This document shows, piece by piece, positions 18,655 through 27,330 of a stretch of DNA of 64,000 bases. The DNA is taken from contig NC_004347.2 of assembly GCF_000146165.2 (NCBI RefSeq), positions 558,001-622,000 of the forward strand, written 5' to 3'. The position numbers and the translations under genes are program-made. Position 1 is the first letter of the stretch. Every line of letters begins with the position of its first letter. The DNA is from Shewanella oneidensis MR-1. GTDB lineage: Bacteria; Pseudomonadota; Gammaproteobacteria; Enterobacterales; Shewanellaceae. The notes beneath the pieces were generated by a model. The model was not told the origin of the DNA, did not search any database, and worked only from the letters and a program-made list of their open reading frames with translations.

Positions 18655-18963
18655 TTAGCTCTGCTTTTTAAAGGCGTGCAGTGTTTGCAGCAGCGTCGCC
18701 AGTTGGCGCACTAAGGTTTCGAGTGCCACCGGATCAAGGCGAGTGTGTTGCTGCAGCTTAGTTAGGTCATCCACCAGTTCTTGCACATAGGGCAAAAAGC
18801 GATTGCTTGAAACCACAAATCCTTGCTCGGCGGTGAAGATATGAGTGAATTTCCCATGGCCAGCTTTTTTCAATTCATCTAACTTAGCGTCAGCATCGAT
18901 GGCTTGGCGATAGGCGATTTGAAGATTTTCTTTCAGTTGCTCTATAACCTTTGTCTGTGGCAT
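18655..18963 (-). CDS. short PriC-like helical protein
   Basis: A 102-residue, all-helical, soluble protein. The stretch around FVVSSNRFLPYVQELVDDL and the following helices resemble the N-terminal half of primosomal protein PriC in pattern (leucine-rich helix, then a run that ends in a second amphipathic helix), but it is much shorter than E. coli PriC (about 175 residues) and lacks the basic C-terminal domain. I regard PriC relatedness as possible, not shown. It is divergent from the TraB/GumN gene, with 48 bp between start codons. Confidence 0.55.
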   Translation of the reverse strand: MPQTKVIEQLKENLQIAYRQAIDADAKLDELKKAGHGKFTHIFTAEQGFVVSSNRFLPYVQELVDDLTKLQQHTRLDPVALETLVRQLATLLQTLHAFKKQS

Positions 18964-19011
18964 AACAGCGTCTCATTGCAAAATTTGCAGGAATTATAAG
19001 GGGCAAAGGAT

Positions 19012-19908
19012 ATGGCAACAAGTCGATGGCGACTATTACTGGCACTCTTAAGTGTCACTTTGTTTGCAAGTGGGACAACTTTAGCTGCACCTTCGGATAA
19101 ACCGCCGTTTTATCGCGTGCAATGGCAGGGTAAATCCGCTTATCTGCTGGGCTCTATCCATATTGGTCGTGCCGATTTTTATCCTATGCCCGCGCAAGTC
19201 GAAGCGGCGTTTACCAAATCCAAAGGGCTTGTCGTTGAAATCGATATGAATAAAGTCGATAGTCGTGCCTTACTGCAAAAATACGGCGGGGCAAATTCAG
19301 CACAGGGACTTGATTGGCAAAGTAGAGATAAACAAACGGTGGCGACAATGAGCCAATATTGTGAGGGTAAAGCGAGTTTATGCCAGTCGATTCAAGCCTT
19401 TGCACCTTGGTTGCAGGCCGCTCAATTTAATCTATTACGCTACAATGGTTTAGGTTTTAGCACTGACTATGGTGTCGATATGCAGCTGCTTAGCCGCGGG
19501 GGGAAACCTGTTTATGAGTTAGAGACGGCCGAGTCGCAGTTTCAATTGCTCGCTTCCTTCGACAGTCAAATCCAGTGGGCTATGGTGCGCGAAGCCATTG
19601 ATGCATCGGATGCTGAATTACTCTCACTGGTTGATGCGTGGCGCTCTGGTAATGAAACCGTGTTAGATACCTTGATGCAAGAGCAACTTGGTGGCGATGG
19701 TAATACCCTGATGCTGGATAAAATTCTCTGGCAGCGTAATAAAGTGATGGCAGAGGGCATGATAAAGCTTATGGGGTCAGAAACTGCTAGCGAGCCTTTA
19801 TTTGTGGTGGTGGGTGCAGGCCATGTGGTTGGCGATAAGAGTGTGGTGCAACTTCTCAAGCAGCAGGGCGCGACTGTGACCGCTTGTTGGCAGACGCGCT
19901 GTGACTGA
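19012..19908 (+). CDS. TraB/GumN family protein
   Basis: A 298-residue secreted protein. A signal peptide (cleavage near LAAPS, residue 26) is followed by the TraB/GumN hallmark LLGSIHIG near residue 45, a VVEIDMN segment and a C-terminal VVGAGHVVGDKSVV block that carries the second conserved histidine motif. Members of this family are proposed metalloproteases related to TIKI. The mature protein is probably periplasmic; no substrate is known. The ATG has AAAGGA just upstream. It stands alone and is convergent with cmoM across a bidirectional terminator. Confidence 0.85.
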   Translation: MATSRWRLLLALLSVTLFASGTTLAAPSDKPPFYRVQWQGKSAYLLGSIHIGRADFYPMPAQVEAAFTKSKGLVVEIDMNKVDSRALLQKYGGANSAQGLDWQSRDKQTVATMSQYCEGKASLCQSIQAFAPWLQAAQFNLLRYNGLGFSTDYGVDMQLLSRGGKPVYELETAESQFQLLASFDSQIQWAMVREAIDASDAELLSLVDAWRSGNETVLDTLMQEQLGGDGNTLMLDKILWQRNKVMAEGMIKLMGSETASEPLFVVVGAGHVVGDKSVVQLLKQQGATVTACWQTRCD

Positions 19909-20007
19909 ATTGAAGGGCTAGTTTCAAGATTTAGGTCCAGCTGATTATTTTAATAATATAATTATTTCAATTAATTAATTTTAGTTTGGCTGGGCGAGTT
20001 TAAATTT

Positions 20008-20031
20008 AAAGGACGCGCTAGAGCGTCCTTT
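20008..20031. terminator. bidirectional terminator
   Basis: The perfect 9-bp stem AAAGGACGC/GCGTCCTTT lies between the convergent TraB/GumN and cmoM genes. Confidence 0.8.
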
Positions 20032-20052
20032 ATTGTTTGTCTAAAAACGAAT

Positions 20053-20835
20053 TTATTCAGAGTGTGTTGCTGTACTTTGCCCCAGAAAATGCACATAACG
20101 GCCGAGTGAAATATAGGGTTCGCGTTGGGAATATTCGAGTTCCATACTGAGCAGTTTTTGATAGTCAAAATCCGCCGCTTGCTGTTTCTTCAAGTAATCG
20201 TGGATCACCCGTACACCTGATTCTTTCAGCAAAGCCATTTGCCACTGGGCAAACCATAGCTTAACCTCATGAATATACAGAGGATGTGTAGGTGTCAGTC
20301 GCACTTTCTTCTTCACTTTGAGATCGGCGGCAACATAGTCGAAATTGCCTGACACTAAGGCATGGAACCGCATCGCTTCTTTATTGTAAAACATCAGCGA
20401 AAACAGCCCATTGGGTTTTAGCATTGTCAGTAAGCCTTCCATCGTGGTTTTGGCATCGGCTAGCCATTCAACCACGGCATGGCAGAGGATGAGATCGAAC
20501 ATGCCGTGCTCAGTAATCGATAGGGCTTGGATCGGCGCATGGACTAAGCGAATTGCCAATGGCGTATCGCTGGCATCGATTTGCTCTTTTGCTTGGGCGA
20601 GCATCTCGGCAGAAATATCGCAGAGTACGACCTCATGACCAAGACGTGCTAGCTTTTGGCTGAAGTAACCAAAACCGCCGCCAGCATCTAAAATCCGTAG
20701 CTTTTTATCGCCAAACTGTGCCAATGCGGGAGCGAGATCGCGCCAGAGCACGGCGGCACGGATTTCACCTTTAGGGGTGCCATAAATGTTCTTCGCAAAT
20801 TTTTGCGCGAGTTTATCGAAATTTTTATCTTGCAC
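20053..20835 (-). CDS. cmoM: CmoM, tRNA 5-carboxymethoxyuridine methyltransferase
   Basis: A 260-residue class I SAM-dependent methyltransferase. The SAM-binding motif ILDAGGGFGYFS is at about residues 48-59, LCDIS follows, and the characteristic FYNKEAMRFH and HPLYIHEVKLWF segments place it in the CmoM (formerly SmtA) group. CmoM methylates cmo5U34 of certain tRNAs to give the methyl ester and so tunes wobble decoding. It starts at GTG 20835 (VQDKNFDKLAQKF) with a weak ribosome site; no alternative start is close. Single gene. Confidence 0.88.
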   Translation of the reverse strand: MQDKNFDKLAQKFAKNIYGTPKGEIRAAVLWRDLAPALAQFGDKKLRILDAGGGFGYFSQKLARLGHEVVLCDISAEMLAQAKEQIDASDTPLAIRLVHAPIQALSITEHGMFDLILCHAVVEWLADAKTTMEGLLTMLKPNGLFSLMFYNKEAMRFHALVSGNFDYVAADLKVKKKVRLTPTHPLYIHEVKLWFAQWQMALLKESGVRVIHDYLKKQQAADFDYQKLLSMELEYSQREPYISLGRYVHFLGQSTATHSE

Positions 20836-21229
20836 GGGCTAACTAAGTTAAAGACTGGGGGCAATAGTGTGGCACAGGCGTCATCTTTTTGCACTTTTCG
20901 CGTGTAAGCCATCATAGTCGCCGCCGATGATTTTTTAAGATATTGATTTTTAAGGATGTCATAGAGCCTGCATTACATGGGGATATCCAGAACTCAATTC
21001 ACTGAGGTATAATCCCCCCGTTTTCAATAAACCTGACTCTTTAGTTGTCCATTCGGAGAGTCAGCATCAGCCCTTTTAAGACACAGTTTTGCCTGTTTTA
21101 CACTCGTGATTTTTTGATTTTCAAGATGTTATACATCTGTACGGGGTATTTCTGGTTATCCGTGCATAGGGATAGTTAATTAAAAGGTACTCAGACTTGA
21201 ATAATGCATATTGTGTTGAATTGAACGCG
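20836..21229. other. divergent intergenic region
   Basis: Just under 400 bp separate cmoM from the MaoC-like gene. A good -10 hexamer TATAAT is present at about 21008-21013, oriented toward the MaoC gene, without a strong -35. No gene or RNA family was recognised. Confidence 0.5.
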
Positions 21230-22060
21230 ATGCCGTCGCTGTTTTCTCTTTATCGCAAGATTTTCTTTGGTCGTAAACCTGGTTGGGATCAGCAGCCTCT
21301 GCCATATATTAAAGTGACAGCGCCCAATGTGAGAGTGTCCGAGGCAAAGATCAGCCAATACGCTCAAGTCTGTGGCTTTGATTTCGACGGTAAATTGTTA
21401 CCGCCAACTTACCTGTATGTGATGGCGTTTCGCTTACATGCGGTGATTTTTACCCACGATGGTATTACTTTCCCACTGCTTGGAATGATCCATTTAAAGA
21501 ACCGGATTCAAGTCTATCGTCCTGCGGCGGTGGATGAAGTGTTTGCCCTCGAATGTGCGTTAACCACCAGCCGTGAAACTGACTCAGGTTTAGAGTTTGA
21601 ATTTGTTTCTAAAGCCTTTGTGGGTGAAGAGCTAGTGTGGGAGTCGCTCTCAACTTATTTGTATCGTATCGAAACCGCAGGGCGCCGTGTGCGTCCCCCT
21701 AAAGCGCTCGATATGGCGTGGGATTCACCGCAATCTTGGGAATTGGGAGAGGATTTAGGCCGTCGTTATGCTAAAGCATCTGGTGACTATAACCTGATCC
21801 ACTTGCATCCTATGTTGTCGAAACGCTTCGGCTTTGACCGTGTGCTTGCCCATGGCATGTGGTCCAAAGCGCGCTGCTTAGCAGAATTAATGCCAGAAAT
21901 TGGTGAGCGCCCATTTGTGGTTGATGTGGCCTTTAAGTTGCCGCTGCTAATGCCTGCAGAAGTGGGATTCGGTTATGAAAAAACCGAAGATAAATGGGTG
22001 TTTGAGCTTAGAGACAGCAAAGGTCGCAGACCGCATCTTAGCGGTGAAGTGCAGCTTTAA
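21230..22060 (+). CDS. MaoC-like hot-dog dehydratase
   Basis: A double hot-dog protein of 276 residues from ATG 21230, or 287 from TTG 21197; the TTG has the better ribosome site (AAGGT), so the start is unresolved. The C-terminal half holds the MaoC hydratase-2 motif with YAKASGDYNLIHLHPML and the FGFDRVLAHGMW follow-up. Members hydrate 2-enoyl-CoA thioesters. The N-terminal half looks like a degenerate second hot-dog. It is not in an operon with other lipid genes; a strong hairpin closes it. Confidence 0.8.
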   Translation: MPSLFSLYRKIFFGRKPGWDQQPLPYIKVTAPNVRVSEAKISQYAQVCGFDFDGKLLPPTYLYVMAFRLHAVIFTHDGITFPLLGMIHLKNRIQVYRPAAVDEVFALECALTTSRETDSGLEFEFVSKAFVGEELVWESLSTYLYRIETAGRRVRPPKALDMAWDSPQSWELGEDLGRRYAKASGDYNLIHLHPMLSKRFGFDRVLAHGMWSKARCLAELMPEIGERPFVVDVAFKLPLLMPAEVGFGYEKTEDKWVFELRDSKGRRPHLSGEVQL

Positions 22061-22072
22061 ACTTTGATGACA

Positions 22073-22099
22073 AATAACGGCGCCTAAGGCGCCGTTATT
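22073..22099. terminator. strong hairpin terminator
   Basis: The perfect 12-bp stem AATAACGGCGCC/GGCGCCGTTATT has a 3-base loop (TAA) and is followed by GTTTG. It lies directly after the MaoC-like gene. Confidence 0.85.
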
Positions 22100-22495
22100 G
22101 TTTGTGGGCTTTAGATTTAGCTTTAAGATTTGCAGTGTCCTGTGCGAAAAAATATCAAACTATTGAAGTTTATCTTGTCGATTAGTTAAGCCACATTTGC
22201 CTAAAGTTTGTTGAAAGCGTTTAAAAAGCAAAAGGGCAATGCTGTTTCTCTTTAAGGAATCTGTATTCTTTTTAGAAGATGCCCTTGACCGATTTATTTG
22301 ACGCAGATTAAGGAACCGCTCATTAACCTTTTTGATGGGTATATATCTTAGAGCGAATCACCTAATATCCGCCATATTCAATCAGTCATCGCTGATACTA
22401 ATCGTTTTCGTGTACCTGTTCCGTATACTCATTTCGTAAATCAACATTTGTATACCAAAGTTCGTAAGCCAAAGAACCCGAGGGAGATATTACCC
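22100..22495. other. leader region of fhs with a structured element
   Basis: About 400 bp without a gene precede fhs. A long interrupted hairpin spans 22232-22286: outer arms AAGGGCA/TGCCCTT, middle TTCT/AGAA (22246-22249 with 22274-22277), and inner AAGGAAT/ATTCTTT with a CTGT loop. It has no T-tail. I looked for and did not find the conserved core of the ZTP riboswitch. It may be a leader RNA or a small RNA. Confidence 0.45.
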
Positions 22496-24208
22496 ATGCT
22501 AACCGATATGGAGATTTCGCGCCGCGCGCATCTAAAAGATATCGCACAACTTGGTGCCGAGTTTGGGTTGTTGCCCGAAGAGATGCAGCTATTTGGCAAT
22601 ACCAAGGCGAAGGTGGATCTGCAAGTACAGCAGCGCTTAGCCGGGCAACCAAAGGGCAAATTGATTATTGTTACCGCTGTTACGCCAACGCCTCACGGTG
22701 AAGGTAAAACCGTGACGACCATTGGTTTAACGCAATCACTCAAGGCGCTCGGCAATAAAGTGTGTGCCTGTATTCGCCAACCCAGTATGGGGCCAGTATT
22801 TGGGGTAAAAGGTGGGGCTGCTGGTGGCGGTTATGCCCAAGTTGTGCCTATGCAGGAGCTGAATCTGCATCTAACGGGTGATATTCATGCTGTGAGTAGC
22901 GCTCATAATCTTGGGGCTGCGGCGATTGCTTCTCGGCTTTACCATGAAATGCGTTTAGGCAAGGCTGAATTTGAGCGTCAATCTGGCTTAAGCTACTTAG
23001 ATATCGATCCAAAGGGCATTCGCTGGCACCGGGTAGTTGATCATAACGATCGTTGTTTACGGGAGATTGAGGTGGGACTGGGGGAAAACAACGGCCCTGC
23101 TTATACCTCAGGGTTTGATATTACCGCCGCTTCTGAGTTAATGGCCATTTTGGCGCTAAGCCGTAATTTGACTGATATGCGCGTACGTATTGGCAAGCTA
23201 GTGTTAGCCCTTAATCGACAGGGAGAGGCCGTTAGCGCCGACGAACTCGGTGTAGCTGGAGCCATGACAGCGATTATGGCGGATGCGGTAAAACCTACGT
23301 TGATGCAAACCTTAAACGGTGCGCCTTGTCTTATTCATGCGGGACCCTTTGCGAATATCGCCCATGGTAACTCGTCGGTTATTGCCGATGATATCGCCTT
23401 AAAACTGGCCGATTTTGTGGTGACCGAAGGTGGGTTCGGCTCCGATATGGGCTTTGAAAAGTTCTGCAATATCAAAGCGCGGCAGTCGGGGTTAATTCCG
23501 AGTGCCGCAGTATTAGTGACCACATTAAAGGCGCTTAAGGCCAATAGCGGTTTAGCGTCGGATACGGATATTAATGCGCCTGACCAAGCACGTCTTGAAG
23601 CCGGTTTTGCCAATTTAAATTGGCATATCAATAATGTGGTCCAATATGGTCTTCCTGTTGTTGTTGCTATCAATCGTTTTGCCAGCGATACGGACGCCGA
23701 GCTCAACTGGTTAATGGAAGCCGTGCGTGGTACTGCGGCATTTGGCTGCGAACTCAGCGAAGCTTTTAGCCAAGGTGAAGATGGGGCGATGGCTTTGGCA
23801 CAAACCGTAATTCGCGCTTGTGAACAACCAAGTGAGTTTAGGTTGCTGTATCCCGATAATATGGAGTTGGAAGCTAAATTATCGACCTTAGCAGAATTAG
23901 GTTATGGCGCAGCCGGTATAAATTTATCCGCTGTGGCAAAACAGCAATTACAGGAGCTGAGTGCGCTCGGTTATGCGCATTTGCCCGTGTGTATGGCAAA
24001 GACCCCTTTATCGATCAGTCACGACCCCCAGCTTAAAGGTGTCCCTCAAGGTTTTATCGTGCCAGTGCGTGAATTAGTGTTAAATGCGGGCGCTGGATTT
24101 ATCACGGCACTTGTGGGCAATGTGATGACAATGCCAGGGCTTGGATTAACCCCAGGCTATTTAAAAATAGATATCGATGTCGATGGTGAGATTATTGGAC
24201 TCGGTTAA
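22496..24208 (+). CDS. fhs: formate-tetrahydrofolate ligase
   Basis: A 570-residue enzyme, of about the usual length for this family. It joins formate to tetrahydrofolate with ATP to give 10-formyl-THF in one-carbon metabolism. The nucleotide-binding loop [10 protein letters not shown] is near residues 63-72, followed by [36 protein letters not shown] and a C-terminal [13 protein letters not shown] at 22496 is fixed by GGGAGA 9 bases upstream. Not all gammaproteobacteria have fhs; here it sits alone behind a long, structured leader and ends in a good hairpin. Confidence 0.93.
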   Translation: MLTDMEISRRAHLKDIAQLGAEFGLLPEEMQLFGNTKAKVDLQVQQRLAGQPKGKLIIVTAVTPTPHGEGKTVTTIGLTQSLKALGNKVCACIRQPSMGPVFGVKGGAAGGGYAQVVPMQELNLHLTGDIHAVSSAHNLGAAAIASRLYHEMRLGKAEFERQSGLSYLDIDPKGIRWHRVVDHNDRCLREIEVGLGENNGPAYTSGFDITAASELMAILALSRNLTDMRVRIGKLVLALNRQGEAVSADELGVAGAMTAIMADAVKPTLMQTLNGAPCLIHAGPFANIAHGNSSVIADDIALKLADFVVTEGGFGSDMGFEKFCNIKARQSGLIPSAAVLVTTLKALKANSGLASDTDINAPDQARLEAGFANLNWHINNVVQYGLPVVVAINRFASDTDAELNWLMEAVRGTAAFGCELSEAFSQGEDGAMALAQTVIRACEQPSEFRLLYPDNMELEAKLSTLAELGYGAAGINLSAVAKQQLQELSALGYAHLPVCMAKTPLSISHDPQLKGVPQGFIVPVRELVLNAGAGFITALVGNVMTMPGLGLTPGYLKIDIDVDGEIIGLG

Positions 24209-24232
24209 CTTGATAGTTCATTGAACAATGAC

Positions 24233-24261
24233 AAAAGGCGCAATCTTGGATTACGCCTTTT
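24233..24261. terminator. bidirectional terminator
   Basis: The hairpin AAAAGGCG-c-AAT/ATT-a-CGCCTTTT with a 5-base loop is followed by T-rich sequence. It lies between fhs and the convergent mscS pseudogene. Confidence 0.8.
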
Positions 24262-24280
24262 GGTTTAGGTAAGCTTAGCG

Positions 24281-25933
24281 CTATTTGCTTGTTTGATAAA
24301 TATGCACATCGCGCTGCGGGAAGGGAATGCTGATACCTTCGGCATCGAAGCGCATTTTTACCTCGCGGGTGATATCCCAATATACATCCCAGTAGTCTTC
24401 AGGTTTCGCCCAAGGACGAACGATAAAGTCGACCGAGGAGTCTCCTAACACGTGCAACTTAATGAGTGGAGCTGGCACTTTTTGCACTTTAGGGTGCGCC
24501 TCAACAATTGATGTCAGTACGGCTTCGGCCTGCTCAATATTATCGCCATAGCCGATACTAAACGTCATATCGACTCGGCGTTGATGCTCAGCGGTAATAT
24601 TGTTAATGGTGTCGCCCCAAATTTTATTGTTTGGAATGATAAGTCATTGATTATCTAGTGTTTTAATGGTTGTAGAGACTAGGCTCATATGGCTAACGCG
24701 CCCCGACACGCCCGCTGCATTAATCAAATCGCCGACATCGTAGGGGCGATAGATTAAAATCATCATGCCTGAAGCAAAGTTGGAAAGGGTGTCTTGCAGG
24801 GCAAAACCGATGATCACACCGGCAATACCAAAACCTGCCAGCAGGGGGCCTAGTTCGATACCAAGCTGGGATAAAGCAATCAGCAAACCGATAGTAAATA
24901 CAGCCTTACCCGAGAGTGATGTAAAAAAGTCTTGCAGTAACTTACTGAAATTTAACTTAGAATTGCTAACTGTATTACTCACTATCTTTTTCACCAGTTT
25001 GCCCACAAGGCTAGCGACAAATAGGATCAGACAGAAGATAAATAATTTAAAGACTAAGGTAGGCCCGTGGTTAATGGCTTGATCTTTAGCAGTATTTAGC
25101 CATTGCTTGATTAAGCTCGATGCCACATCAACGCTTAACACATCCTGCGTAATATCACCGGAGATGCTAAACAAAGTCTTTTTCAGCATGGCGGTGTTTT
25201 GCCCTAGTGCATCAAGTAGTTCGATATCTATGCTGAGGCTAAGGCTATTTTGCGCCAAACGGTCTTTTAGTTGTATCACACGACTGGTTTGCGCTGAGGT
25301 AGCATCTTTCCCTGCATTGGTGGCGTCATTCACCGCATTTTGTAATTGTTGCTGGGTATAAGTGACAAAGCTATCAAAGTTATCTGCACGGCTAAGCAGG
25401 ATTTGGGTGAGCTGTGCTTTTTCTGCCGTCACATCTTGGCCAAGCTGACTCAGCCAGTCTAGGGTCTCAAGTCGTTGCTTGTAATTATTGTCTTTGTCGA
25501 GTTCACGCTTTGAGATCTCAAGTAAGGTAGCCTCATCATCCGGTGTACCGAGTTTCTGGGATAATTTGCTGACGATATCATTAAAGTAGTCGTTAATTTT
25601 CTGATTAAAAAGCAATTGCTCTTGAACGAGGGGTAATATTAAGGCTTTGTCGTAACTGTCATCGTCTAAAAGTGTTTTAATCTTATTACGTAACTGTAAG
25701 GACTTATTTTGAATGCGATATTCAGCAATCGTGCGCAATTCACCTTGGTAGTGAGCTAAGCGCGCAATATCTTCTTTAATGGCAGTTTGTAGCGTCGTTA
25801 ATTCAGCTTCAGTATCGTTTGAAACCGAAGTGGTTTGAGTGGTCGTGACGGGGACTGGATCTGCAGCGAATACTTTGGCATTTATCAGCAGGGGAAAGCT
25901 TAGGGCGAGTAGTAATATCAGTGAGCGGCGCAT
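24281..25933 (-). pseudogene. MscS-family channel gene interrupted by TGA
   Basis: A small-conductance mechanosensitive channel homologue with a signal peptide, a long periplasmic helical region (about 20-270), membrane helices, and the MscS core with the pore-lining helix and the GLLAGFGIAGVIIGFALQDTLSNF block. Translation stops at a TGA (24644-24646) after VSTTIKTLDNQ; the same frame continues LIIPNNKIWGDTINNI through the remaining cytoplasmic domain to 24281. Homologues carry arginine at this position (NQRLIIPNN), so one C-to-T change of CGA explains the stop. The truncated product would lack most of the cytoplasmic domain. Start ATG at 25933 has GAAGG upstream. Sequencing error is the alternative. 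Confidence 0.85.
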
Positions 25934-26154
25934 AGGCGTTACCTTCAATTAAAAGAGGTAGGTATATGATAGAAGCCGAGCTAAACCCTGTAAAATATCA
26001 ATAGTATAATAACCCATTTAAGTTTAAAGTTTGTGTGCTAGTTTGCAGCTCTAGACCATAGACTCAGGTTTTTAAACCGCAGGGCTAATTAGTTCGACTG
26101 AATGAGATTTGGATCTGATAGACTTAGCGCCCCATCGTTAGGAATGTACTTTAA

Positions 26155-26484
26155 ATGCTGTGCTCCCATTGCCACCAGTCGATTAAAATTGCTGAAATTA
26201 CCCAACAACGCGGAAAAGGTTTTCACGCGCAAGTGCAATGTCCCCATTGTTTTGCTTGGCTGGGTCACAGTCCTAAATTATTGAAGTTAAAATTATTTGG
26301 CTTTTATGCGAGTGTGCTAACTGGGCTATACAGTTATTTCGATGCCTCAACGCGACATTTTTTGATCCCAGTGATGATCTTTTGCGTGATCTTGTTACTG
26401 GTAAGCCATTTTATGGATCAGCTACAGACGATTGAAGCGCCAGAGAAGGTGGATGATAGCGATCAAAGGCAAAAGTATCGCTAA
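26155..26484 (+). CDS. zinc-ribbon membrane protein, unknown
   Basis: A 109-residue protein with an N-terminal zinc-ribbon made of CSHC (residues 3-6) and CPHC (about 29-32), followed by two membrane helices and a charged C-terminal tail. GGAATG lies upstream of the ATG. I do not recognise the family. It is monocistronic, ending at a long inverted repeat shared with the opposite-strand neighbour. Confidence 0.65.
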   Translation: MLCSHCHQSIKIAEITQQRGKGFHAQVQCPHCFAWLGHSPKLLKLKLFGFYASVLTGLYSYFDASTRHFLIPVMIFCVILLLVSHFMDQLQTIEAPEKVDDSDQRQKYR

Positions 26485-26494
26485 TGGAAAGAGG

Positions 26495-26569
26495 TTGTAA
26501 AACATGTCGAGCCACATTGGTTTGAACCTTGGTGATTTTAACCATTCTAGGCTCAACATGGTTTTACAA
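26495..26569. repeat. long imperfect inverted repeat between convergent genes
   Basis: The left arm TTGTAAAACATGTCGAGCC (26495-26513) and the right arm (26550-26569) pair with one bulge and a G-U. The 36-base interval contains a further TGGTT/AACCA pairing. It may act as a bidirectional transcription end; the arms are longer than in a usual terminator. Confidence 0.6.
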
Positions 26570-26578
26570 GGGCTTGTG

Positions 26579-26704
26579 TTATTGAATGACCTGCTCTTGG
26601 CTTTCTAATGAGTGCTCAACGTAATAAATACCGCCCAAAACTACTGCGCCGAAAATTACTATCCCTAAGATTAATCCAAAGTTTTCACGAAAGAATGCTA
26701 GCAT
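26579..26704 (-). CDS. 41-residue single-span membrane protein
   Basis: A short ORF that reads MLAFFRENFGLILGIVIFGA, continues through one hydrophobic helix and ends in a polar SLESQEQVIQ tail. AAGG lies 8 bases before the ATG, which supports translation at 26704; an upstream in-frame start at 26764 would add 20 residues. Small inner-membrane proteins of this kind often associate with larger complexes, but no partner is evident. Family not recognised. Confidence 0.55.
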   Translation of the reverse strand: MLAFFRENFGLILGIVIFGAVVLGGIYYVEHSLESQEQVIQ

Positions 26705-26852
26705 TTTGGTTGCCTTTTGCTGGATTGAATAGATTAAATATTTGGCTTGAATAACACTGTGCACATCATAGTTTTACTGACTTAAGCTAATCTTAAATAA
26801 CTCATTTTGTGAATGTAGAGCATACATTTAAAGGTATATCTGTCCGAGGAGT

Positions 26853-26906
26853 GTTGCAATGGTAAATATCTTGTAACGCCTTGCTAAGGCATTACCTTAT
26901 TGCAAC
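26853..26906. promoter_or_regulatory. dyad upstream of the zinc operon, possible operator
   Basis: A 23-bp palindrome GTAACGCCTTGCTAAGGCATTAC (arms of 10 with one mismatch, centre GCT) lies at 26873-26895, about 65 bp before the first gene. It is flanked by GTTGCAAT (26853) and ATTGCAAC (26899). It could be a repressor operator (Zur is the obvious guess for a zinc operon, though the sequence is not a textbook Zur box) or a hairpin. Confidence 0.4.
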
Positions 26907-26959
26907 TTACTAGTGGACTGGCTTAAACTTGTGCCACTTTCAACGCTGGGGACGACTGA

Positions 26960-27250
26960 GTGAGACTGCATAGTCACATAAGACGCACAATTTCGATATG
27001 GCTTGCAGCTGTATTGGTATTGCTGTCTCTTGCTGCCTCAGTCCATAGTGTGACTCACCTTGATGATGGGGCAAAGACGCACTGTACTCTCTGTTTCCAT
27101 CAGCACCAGCTTAATAAAATTCTGTTAACTCATCCGCTTGCGCTGAACTTAGCGATACAGCGGTTCGATGTTTGCGACTTTTTCTTACCTGTAATTTTGG
27201 TAAAACACGTTAGTGTTTACCTTAGCCGCGCTCCACCTGCACAACTCTAA
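26960..27250 (+). CDS. small zinc-uptake-associated protein (putative zinc chaperone)
   Basis: A 96-residue protein with one N-terminal hydrophobic segment (about residues 11-28) and a metal-binding-looking segment HCTLCFHQHQL at about residues 41-51. Start GTG 26960 follows a GGGGACGA ribosome-like run. Such proteins occur at the head of zinc ABC operons in this group and are annotated as zinc chaperones; the function is inferred only from context and the Cys/His cluster. The next gene follows after 80 bp on the same strand. Confidence 0.6.
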   Translation: MRLHSHIRRTISIWLAAVLVLLSLAASVHSVTHLDDGAKTHCTLCFHQHQLNKILLTHPLALNLAIQRFDVCDFFLPVILVKHVSVYLSRAPPAQL

Positions 27251-27330
27251 GTCAACTTTTACATTTTAACCTATTGTATTTCTTGGTGAATTAACTTTTC
27301 ATCGAGAGTTAGTTGTATTTTGGAGATATC

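Noticed and set aside
22100-22495. ZTP riboswitch in the fhs leader
   Set aside because: The conserved core of that class was not found.
24644-24646. Selenocysteine or programmed readthrough at the TGA in mscS
   Set aside because: The position corresponds to arginine in the family and no SECIS-like hairpin follows.
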